Shown here: positions 57,686 to 64,000 of the stretch, one piece after another | How positions within the stretch are numbered: the first letter of the stretch is position 1 | Layout of the letters: every line of letters begins with the position of its first letter | IMG/VR virus record: IMGVR_UViG_3300028388_001285 | Location: 17,998-81,997 of that record | DNA length: 64,000 bases | Direction: 5' to 3' (one strand) | DNA from: a virus | Position numbers and translations under genes: made by a program | The notes under the pieces: generated by a model | What the model saw: only the letters and a program-made list of their open reading frames with translations | Told to the model about the DNA's origin: nothing | Databases searched by the model: none

Positions 57686-57944
57686 TGTCGTTATTATATT
57701 TAGTAGTTAATAATTTGCCCGTAGGCGTTGTTAAGAAATAGTCATAATCCTCTGGAAATATCCACTGTATAAATGGAAGTATCCTAGAATTATTATGAAA
57801 GGGGTCCAGTCCGGACCCCCTTATTTTATCTGCTCTAGTAGGAGCTAGTTCATACAATGTATTAAACATTGCTTGCCCTAATCTCCACTGCTTATGCTTA
57901 AGTAAATTTAATATTACCTCAGCAAGAAATATTCTAAAGTGCAT
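57678..57944 (-). CDS. Small protein of unknown function (88 aa)
   Basis: The N-terminus (MHFRIFLAEVILNLLKHKQW) is an amphipathic helix; the middle contains GSGLDPFHNNSRILPF. Operon neighbours abut it by one base upstream and an eight-base overlap downstream. No domain recognised. Confidence 0.5.
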   Translation of the reverse strand: MHFRIFLAEVILNLLKHKQWRLGQAMFNTLYELAPTRADKIRGSGLDPFHNNSRILPFIQWIFPEDYDYFLTTPTGKLLTTKYNNDNE

Positions 57945-57945
57945 G

Positions 57946-58179
57946 TTATGCTTTCTTTATCAATGCTGTCAACTCAATCAATTTCTTGGAAACTGCTTCA
58001 AGTTGATCCATAGCGAGTTTAAATGACTGTTCGGACGTTTCTTCTCCTCGGTGTACTTTTATAAAGTGCTCCTCTAATGCTCCTAAAGCATCTCGAACTA
58101 ATTGCTGGGCACTATTCATGCCATAACTTGAAAATTTTAACGTTGATATTGTACCAAGTATTTGTATTGTATTTGTCAT
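57946..58179 (-). CDS. Small helical protein, first gene of an accessory operon (77 aa)
   Basis: A compact helical protein (MTNTIQILGTISTLKFSSYG then helices ending in LIELTALIKKA). It follows a strong minus-strand terminator at 58201-58232 with an AT-rich gap (TTACATCAAAATCAAAAGAC), so a promoter for the 58179-56195 operon should lie there, but I cannot identify a consensus. No domain recognised. Confidence 0.5.
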   Translation of the reverse strand: MTNTIQILGTISTLKFSSYGMNSAQQLVRDALGALEEHFIKVHRGEETSEQSFKLAMDQLEAVSKKLIELTALIKKA

Positions 58180-58200
58180 GTCTTTTGATTTTGATGTAAT

Positions 58201-58232
58201 AAAAAAGCCTGACTCTCTTACGAAAGCCAGAC
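58201..58232 (-). terminator. Intrinsic terminator ending the nuclease/ligase operon
   Basis: On the minus strand GTCTGGCTTTC pairs over 11 positions (three G-U) with GAGAGTCAGGC around a four-base loop (GTAA), followed directly by six T. It closes the operon that runs from 63918. Confidence 0.8.
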
Positions 58233-58255
58233 TTCTACCTTATTTGATTAACTAA

Positions 58256-58558
58256 TTATTTCTTGTCGAGAGTAATCTCTACCATGCCATCAGGGTATGA
58301 TAACTTGTAGTATTTGATTACTCCTTTTTTCATTTCAGCAGCCTGTTCATTAGGCTTGTCTAAAGATTTCAGGTACCTGACACCTAGTTCATTGATACCT
58401 AAAAATCTTAGTGCGTAACGTTTAATCCCACCAGATTTATTAATCCTCCGTATCAACCCCAAGTCTTGCTTAGAAAGATGTAGCATGTCTAACATCTCCG
58501 CTTTTGTTAAGGGTCGTCCACTGATTCTACGTCGTAGCCAATCATGTTCTTTGCCCAA
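58256..58558 (-). CDS. Putative small DNA-binding-type protein (100 aa; start uncertain)
   Basis: Basic at its N-terminus (EHDWLRRRISGRPLTKAEML) and helical through about residue 40 (MLHLSKQDLGLIRRINKSGG), which could be a helix-turn-helix; the end is a small beta unit. The start is unclear. TTG at 58558 avoids overlap with the upstream gene; an ATG at 58660 gives 134 residues, reads one TGA as Trp (NFWTGI), but overlaps the upstream gene by 77 bases. It is the last gene before the terminator. Confidence 0.5.
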   Translation of the reverse strand: MGKEHDWLRRRISGRPLTKAEMLDMLHLSKQDLGLIRRINKSGGIKRYALRFLGINELGVRYLKSLDKPNEQAAEMKKGVIKYYKLSYPDGMVEITLDKK

Positions 58559-58583
58559 TATAATGGCAGCCCGATGGATCGCA

Positions 58584-59153
58584 CTAGATCCTGTGGGTTG
58601 TGGCTTTTTTCGGAATGAATTCTTTATCCCAGTTCAGAAGTTTACGAGTCTTTTTCTCATCATACATAAATATTTCATTATACTTCTCAGGCTTACTTCA
58701 TACTTCAGCTCCTGAAGGTAATGTTGTGTTTAATGTGTCTTCCCAGTACTCCTTTAATTCAGGATCTTTGGAAAGAATTTGATAGTTAGTTGAATTCTTA
58801 TCTCTAAAGTTTAGTCGTACATATTTCTTATCTATCTTTGAATACTTACCCTCTAAGAAAGGTTTAATTACTGTTACATAATCTTTCTTAGGTAATTCAA
58901 ATACTACCATGATATGTTCATCATATGGTTCATAGCAGTCCACAAATTGATCGTGGGCTTCCATCTTATCCATAATATTATCAGGTAGCTTTGCTAATTC
59001 GAACAATAAGAACATATGTTTACCTCATTCATCTAAGTTGCCTTCATTTCAGACTACATCTCCGATGAACGAAGTTACTAACCCATAGTCCAGAACATAA
59101 TCCAGATCTTTTAGTAATGGGAATAGAAAGGATAAGCTTTTTTGTATATACAT
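58584..59153 (-). CDS. Protein of unknown function, joined by TGA recoding (189 aa)
   Basis: Three TGA codons (VVWNEGN, DEWGKHM, EVWSKPE) are read as Trp; without recoding only a 105-residue middle is visible. It begins MYIQKSLSFLFPLLKDLDYV and ends in TAG. The centre (MVVFELPKKDYVTVIKPFLE; KYVRLNFRDKNSTNY) is alpha/beta. The ATG starts right behind the stop of the upstream nuclease gene (TAA then ATG, no gap), so the two are coupled and may act together. Function not recognised. Confidence 0.65.
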
Positions 59154-60167
59154 TTATTCAAATAGGTCAAGTTCGATGTCCCCATGTTGTTCATATATAT
59201 TACGTGGGAACTCTCATTTATCTGTTTTAATATGCCACTTCAAATCATCTATTAGTTGATCAATGCCTTTAACTGTTGTTCTACCTCCTCTCAGTGTACC
59301 TCCGCTGAGCCCCGCTCTTATATCATTATCGGAACATGAATACACTATGGCAGGGGCAGGATTTGGTCTAGTTTCTACGACCAAAAACTTAAAGGGCTTC
59401 ATGGAAAAATTATTTGAAATAGCTTCACTAATAGCGCTTTCTTCATTAGTATATATTGGTAACAATTCTAACCCTTTTGTATAAAAAGCGGCTTGTCTGT
59501 AGTATCCAAATTGTTGAAAGCTCTTAGGAAATGAATATGCACTTTTACCTGTAGACTTTAAGTCTCATGGTTGGATAGATTGTTCATTGTAATCTATTGT
59601 AACTCCATCCATAAAACCTTTACATAACATGTCCTTGTATTCGAACTGAAGTTCTAGCTGGTAAAAATGTTTTACGTCTTTTGATTTAGTAAAGTACTTT
59701 CCAGTAAATGGAGAGTTCATTACTGCGGCAGCAGATTCAACAGCTATTTGATATTCATCTTGTGATAGTATATCCCTATCGTTCACTTCGCATTTTTCTT
59801 TGTAGAAGTTCTTAGCTGTATCGCTGCTCCAAAATATATTAATAACTCTTTTTAGGTTGATTTTATACCCAGCTATATTGTAAGCATCTCTGTACTTAGC
59901 AATTGCTGATGTGGCCGTTAGTCCACAAGGTAACGCTTCGGTAAATTTACCTAGCAATCCTTGAGGTCTTTCGGATTTAGTTACTACAAATAGATTATCC
60001 CACTGATCAGGAGTAGTTAAAATACAATCAATCGCACTACCAATTCTGAAGTATTTAGTATCTATTACTTCTTTATCTCCATCCATTCATTTACGTGCGA
60101 ATAATGGGTTATCTATTAATGTTGACAACAGGCTATTAGATATCCTGTATTTTAGGTAATCACTCAT
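59154..60167 (-). CDS. PD-(D/E)XK exonuclease-like protein (YqaJ/RecE type, 337 aa)
   Basis: Reading three TGA codons as Trp (ARKWMDG; IQPWDLK; TDKWEFP) gives a complete nuclease-like protein. The N-terminus (MSDYLKYRISNSLLSTLIDN) and RIGSAIDCIL (about residues 41-50) resemble phage RecE/YqaJ-type exonucleases. The catalytic region is GFMDGV (Asp 187) and W-D-L-K (Asp 202, Lys 204), followed by a Gln/Tyr helix (SFQQFGYYRQAAFY) as in RecB-like nucleases. TGA is codon 201, immediately before the catalytic DLK. It probably processes DNA ends for recombination or replication. The start lies inside the end of the upstream endonuclease gene. Confidence 0.75.
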
Positions 60168-60574
60168 TCTTTTATTAGTTCTATGGTTCGTTTTATTTCG
60201 GTCTTATTACTTGGCATGAATAAATATCATTGTTTATCATTGTCGTTACACCATTTCTTAAATAGTTTTCATTTAAGCCTAGCTTGCGGTGTAAAAAATC
60301 CTTTAGTCTCTATCACTCAAGGCTCATCAATACCAACAAAGTCTGGTTTATATTTCACAGCACTCTGTTTTTTTCTTTGTGGCTTGTAAGTCTTGGTTTT
60401 AGAACCAATCTTTTCTCAGCTAGGTAACTCATATATAAATCCGTCGAGTAAGATTATTTCGAAGGGCTCATATTCAAACTTGAGCCCTTCTTCAGTTAAT
60501 AGATTATAACAATACCGTTCTAATTTAGAACGAAATCGTTCGACGGGTATATTTCCGTACTTATTTTCTTTCAT
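60152..60574 (-). CDS. Small PD-(D/E)XK endonuclease, endonuclease I/DUF1064-like (140 aa)
   Basis: This gene is invisible under the standard code: five of its six Trp codons are TGA (residues 53, 86, 102, 116, 137). The translated product shows a compact nuclease core: FEYEP (Glu 35), YKPDFV (Asp 78) and VIETKGF (Glu 89, Lys 91), followed by a basic helix with Trp. This pattern is that of phage junction-resolving/T7 endonuclease I-like and DUF1064 enzymes, which cut branched DNA. It overlaps the exonuclease gene by 16 bases, suggesting joint action on recombination intermediates. The ATG at 60574 is the clear start. Confidence 0.75.
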
Positions 60575-60615
60575 GCCTATAAAATAGGTAATTTAACCTC
60601 AAATTCCTAATAGAA

Positions 60616-61995
60616 CTACTCCAGAAGTTTTATTCTGAGGGCATGTTTCTTTAATAATTTTTTCCAATAAGGCTTAGCTTCCTCTTTTGAGAGATGTTCG
60701 ATTGCTGTCACCTTTCCATTGATAAACGTGTAACGTTTTCTTGAAAATAATGGTACATACTCTCCGCTAAAGGCTTTAGTTCTTTCTAAGCTTGAGGCTG
60801 ATGTATCGTAATGAAACGAATTATAGTACTTCAAATCCTCCATCGGACTTAAGGCACCTACCCATAGCGGGCCAGCGTTATGCCCACTGAGATCTAACAC
60901 GGTCATATTCTTGTAGATTTCTTCGGAAGTGTTTTCCATTAAAGAAGTAGCAGCTACTCCATTCTTAAGTAGTACTCCCTTATGGAACCACAGTTGATAC
61001 AATGGAATATTCTCTTTAAGTGGTGTTCCGCTGATATCCACAAGCTCTCCGTCTCTTTCACTGTAAAAGATACCATGTTCATCGACAATTACCTTATCAT
61101 GGAGTCTAGTCCCCCTTATGCGGTAATGCCCCCAACCATAACTAATCATAAATGCATTAGCAGGGTTAGTAAATCCAGCATCTTTGTAAACGCTGATTTC
61201 CTTAGTGACTTTCTGATTATCTATATTTACCGGAGTTAATCGGCTCATAGAGTAAACAGATTCAACGTAAGAATTTTCAATTCGAAGTAACTCGTTTTTA
61301 GGGAGTTGTTTTACGTATGGAGAGACTGATATCTTTGCAACAGGATCTCGCATTAGATTAGCAAGCAATTCTATAGCTTCTTTATCATCTCCTATCCAGA
61401 TACCGGCAGTACGGTTATTTTCGTCATAGTAAGACAGCTGATATTTAGGGGGAGTTGGGATAGTACTAAAACCATCAAACATCCATAATACACCAGGGTT
61501 GGCGGTATATACCCACCCTATGTCACAGACTCCGTTAAAATCCTCTAGAATGTGCTTAAGCCTGCCTGTAGCGACGTGTTCAGCAATTATGGTAGAATCA
61601 TGCCCAGGGTCTGAAAAGTCTTCAGCATTGAAGATACTACCGTTATGGTAGAACACAACTTCTTTATCACCATCGTAAATAAGTGGCTGAGTATAGTCTG
61701 GATCTTCACTCATACTAAAGCCTTGTCGATAGTGTGCTATGACAGTTTCTTTTTCTCCGGGGAATGTCTTGGGAACAGTAATATGTTTGGTAAGTAATTC
61801 AGTAAAATCCTTGGCAGGGTACATAAACTTATCATCCTCTGCTGGATTCGCATGACGACTACCGTAAATTTTACGATAGTTTCCTAACGAATCAATTACT
61901 ACCAATCCAACACCGTCAAGATCCACATCCACTTTATCGTGGGCTAATAATAGAAATTTCAGGTACGTGGGGTTTAAACCCACGCCCTGATGCAT
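60616..61995 (-). CDS. Class II glutamine amidotransferase-like protein lacking the nucleophile Cys (459 aa)
   Basis: The N-terminus MHQGVGL aligns position by position with the canonical MCGIVGL of class II (Ntn) amidotransferases, but Cys 2 is His. Other class II landmarks are present: AHYRQG (87-92; family GHTRWAT), FYHNGSIFN (116-124; family VVHNGEIYN) and the DSTIIAEH / FNGVCDIGWV region. The remaining 250 residues are unfamiliar. The ATG at 61995 overlaps the upstream ATP-grasp stop by one base (TAATG); an ATG 12 bases earlier also exists but puts no Cys at position 2. With the ATP-grasp partner it suggests a peptide or metabolite ligation pair, with glutaminase activity lost or replaced. 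Confidence 0.65.
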   Translation of the reverse strand: MHQGVGLNPTYLKFLLLAHDKVDVDLDGVGLVVIDSLGNYRKIYGSRHANPAEDDKFMYPAKDFTELLTKHITVPKTFPGEKETVIAHYRQGFSMSEDPDYTQPLIYDGDKEVVFYHNGSIFNAEDFSDPGHDSTIIAEHVATGRLKHILEDFNGVCDIGWVYTANPGVLWMFDGFSTIPTPPKYQLSYYDENNRTAGIWIGDDKEAIELLANLMRDPVAKISVSPYVKQLPKNELLRIENSYVESVYSMSRLTPVNIDNQKVTKEISVYKDAGFTNPANAFMISYGWGHYRIRGTRLHDKVIVDEHGIFYSERDGELVDISGTPLKENIPLYQLWFHKGVLLKNGVAATSLMENTSEEIYKNMTVLDLSGHNAGPLWVGALSPMEDLKYYNSFHYDTSASSLERTKAFSGEYVPLFSRKRYTFINGKVTAIEHLSKEEAKPYWKKLLKKHALRIKLLE

Positions 61996-62912
61996 TATTG
62001 ATCTCATGCGTGATTTTTTAAGAAATGTGCTTGATTAGAAAGCATTGCTTTACGTTTGATTATCACGGGCAAAGCTCTCTTAATATTGGCTGCGGCATCT
62101 ATCGTGTGTGGGTTATCGAGCGAGATATCACACCCCGGAATACAATCCAGGAATGAAAACTCCTTCTTATACTCGTTGTAACCTACGAAAATAGTTCCAA
62201 GATCAATATCAAGTTCCATCAAACACTGGAGTAGCAGATCCATCACACTATTCCATTCGGTTGGTAAAATAAATTTCTCAACGTAATCAAATTCACCTTC
62301 TTCAGTGAATTGAATGGATGCCGAGTAAATATCTCCATTGTCTCTGTAGACAGTCGGAGTTTTATACTTCCCGCCTTTCTTCTCGTACAAGTTACAGTAC
62401 TTCACTTCCACTCCACGTAACCAAGGTGAGGCTACAATGAAAAATTCATCTGTAGTCATAAAAGCTTTTTCTACGAAGAAGGAATTCCAGTTTCCCTTCC
62501 TTTGTAACTCAGTAACTACTTGTAAGAAATCATCCATATTCATACAGTTGATATCTTCCTGGGTAGTAGCTGCTGATTGTTTTCGAACACTCACCGCACA
62601 ATTAGGGGCAAAATGTTGCATGTATTTATCCAACATAATCTTATTCCCCTGAATAAAATTGGAAAGTGGTGTATGATTTCCCGGAACAGGAAGTCCAGTA
62701 CTTTCCCATAAGTCTCTGACATGCAGCCTGTCCTTTGACATACGAACCGCTAATGGGTCGTTTATTTGTAGTGCAGGACGATTATCAAAAGAACGTGCTC
62801 CACTACCAAGCGAAATATTAGCTCGGAAAGGTAGCTCAGACATGTCTAAAAATAATCGTCTAATATCAGGGCTAAGCCCACAAAAGGTAGGCTTAAAAGT
62901 TCTCTTTCCCAT
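61995..62912 (-). CDS. ATP-grasp ligase-like protein (305 aa)
   Basis: ATP-grasp features can be followed along the protein: an N-terminal preATP-grasp part, then DPLAVRMSKDRLHVRDLWES with the usual TGLPVP after it, a Lys-bearing strand (SVRKQSAATTQEDI), FFVEKAF with following DEFFIVASPWLRG, and a C-terminal TIFVGYNEYKKEFSFLDCIP that takes the place of the family's metal-binding E-x-N strand. ATP-grasp enzymes join a carboxylate to an amine or thiol through an acyl phosphate. One TGA (NHAWDQ) lies three codons from the end. It is coupled to the class II amidotransferase-like gene. Confidence 0.6.
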
Positions 62913-62925
62913 AATAATATTTTAA

Positions 62926-63918
62926 TTACCAGATAATTGGTTCTTTCTCCAGTTCTTTCTCAAGAACATCGTTGACCATATTGAAACAGTCAATTGCATT
63001 AAACGCCGGAAATTTGTCCGCACATAATGTTTTATTCGCACCTAAAGGTGACGGGTGAGAAGATACAATAAACCTCGAAGAAAGGTCTATGTATTCGATG
63101 TTGTCGGTTATACCAACATCTAACATCTCATCTTCTTTGATTTTCGGCAAATTACGAGTAATTGCGTTAAGAGCATGACCGCCCCATACAACAAAAACTA
63201 TATCATCCCTTTCTAATAGCCTTTTTATTACAGCATCAGTAAAGGGTTTCCATAGTTTGGAATGAGATCCAGCTTTACCTTTTTCTACAGTCAAAGCCGT
63301 ATTTAAAAGTAACACTCCCTGTTTTGGCAAATGTCCAAGCCATGAATAAACTCCTGAGTAACAACCTGGCTTTGTGCTATCGAAACAACGTTTATTAGCC
63401 TCTATGTCTAAGTCATTCCAGTCTTTAACAGTAGTACCTAATTCAGGCATTATCTTTTTAAAGATACTTTTTAATGATGGACTAATACGTACCATACGGT
63501 ACGCTCCTGACACTTTCTTTGAATCCTCAAAGAAATGGTTATCAAAAGCTAATCCAGTAGCTGAACCATCATGATAAGGATCTTCTTGTACTCTCACACG
63601 ATAATCTCTGTCATCAAATACTAACACCTCATCTCTTGCAAACCATTTTTCTTTTCTAATACTTAACTCTATACCTGGTGAGTTTCTTATATCTGTATAC
63701 TCAAAGTCTGTACTTAATGCTAGATTAAAATCGTCATAAGCATTTGTAGCATTATTAAAATCGAATGTACTCTGCTTATTTTCATCCTTATTATTTTGGT
63801 ATTGATAACCAAACTTTACAAAGATTTCTTTTGCTTTTATTTCTCGGTTTTTGAATTTCGCTACATCTTCGTCAATGTTCACTACTTTGTCAAATAAAAA
63901 TAATTCTGTTTGTTTCAT
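62926..63918 (-). CDS. ung: Uracil-DNA glycosylase, family 1 (330 aa)
   Basis: UDG removes uracil from DNA. The family signatures are clear: QEDPYHDGSATGLAF (DPYH at 113-116; canonical GQDPYH with the catalytic Asp), GVLLLNTALTV (201-211), WGGHA (245-249) and SSHPSPLGA (286-294, the catalytic-His motif). At 330 residues it is about 100 longer than typical family 1 enzymes; the extra is an N-terminal extension of about 95 residues, rich in Asn and Asp. It heads the visible part of the minus-strand repair/recombination operon and probably guards the phage DNA or edits host DNA. Confidence 0.85.
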   Translation of the reverse strand: MKQTELFLFDKVVNIDEDVAKFKNREIKAKEIFVKFGYQYQNNKDENKQSTFDFNNATNAYDDFNLALSTDFEYTDIRNSPGIELSIRKEKWFARDEVLVFDDRDYRVRVQEDPYHDGSATGLAFDNHFFEDSKKVSGAYRMVRISPSLKSIFKKIMPELGTTVKDWNDLDIEANKRCFDSTKPGCYSGVYSWLGHLPKQGVLLLNTALTVEKGKAGSHSKLWKPFTDAVIKRLLERDDIVFVVWGGHALNAITRNLPKIKEDEMLDVGITDNIEYIDLSSRFIVSSHPSPLGANKTLCADKFPAFNAIDCFNMVNDVLEKELEKEPIIW

Positions 63919-64000
63919 AATTTAGTTTTGTTCTGTTAATCCCGTACTGCACCTAACAACGTGTATAGTGCATTTTCGTGCCTCAAACGACACCATACAC

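Noticed and set aside
63961-64000. Inverted GTGTAT/ATACAC pair at the window edge
   Set aside because: Six bases only, no T-run, and the sequence beyond the window is unknown; too weak to call a terminator or repeat.
63919-64000. Promoter upstream of the uracil-DNA glycosylase gene
   Set aside because: I could not fit a convincing Bacteroidetes -33/-7 or phage-type consensus in the 82 bases available.

Overview
The window is 64 kb of a tailed-phage genome of the crAss-like group (Crassvirales) that reads TGA as tryptophan. The group assignment rests on gene order (terminase, portal, acidic scaffold-like protein, major capsid protein, small connectors, fibres, large tail proteins, then an enormous RNA-polymerase-type protein), on recognisable family sequences, and on AT-rich leaders without Shine-Dalgarno motifs. 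A Bacteroidetes-type signal peptide (MKYLL...SLNAQ) and Ig-like, gliding-adhesin-like fibre proteins suggest a Bacteroidetes host. With the standard code about half of the long genes look broken. With TGA read as Trp (genetic code 4) they close into clean, tightly packed frames that end in TAA or TAG, and two further genes appear (56807-57091 and 60152-60574). No suppressor tRNA was found here, so it would have to lie elsewhere in the genome.

Plus strand, 1-55295, is the virion module. 1-6055 holds packaging and head genes (TerL C-terminus, portal, scaffold-like protein, major capsid protein). 6056-9762 holds a structured intergenic RNA candidate, a membrane-anchored PAS-domain protein, a microprotein, two connector candidates and a structural protein. 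9775-25788 is a 16-kb host-recognition block: a 2650-residue fibre, a second fibre, a secreted protein with a signal peptide, cysteine-rich proteins and a tandem family of Ig-like proteins, closed by a terminator. 25894-37183 encodes tail and connector proteins, including a 1430-residue tail protein and a 1037-residue protein with muralytic and LysM-like regions. 37194-55295 is one 6033-residue gene that carries SF1 helicase motifs, a HELIH metallopeptidase motif, a DxDxD RNA polymerase core and a PD-(D/E)XK nuclease.

Minus strand, 55272-63918, is transcribed toward the virion module and looks like accessory and DNA-metabolism functions. From its upstream end it holds a uracil-DNA glycosylase, an ATP-grasp ligase paired with a class-II amidotransferase-like protein that lacks the catalytic Cys, two PD-(D/E)XK nucleases, unknown small proteins, two membrane proteins and a tiny very basic protein isolated between hairpin terminators.

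The unusual points are the 6033-residue polyenzyme, the uneven use of recoded TGA (absent from the 16.4-kb core of that gene, dense in the minus-strand nuclease genes), and two nucleases whose in-frame TGA codons come before essential catalytic residues, so that a standard-code host would make only inactive fragments.
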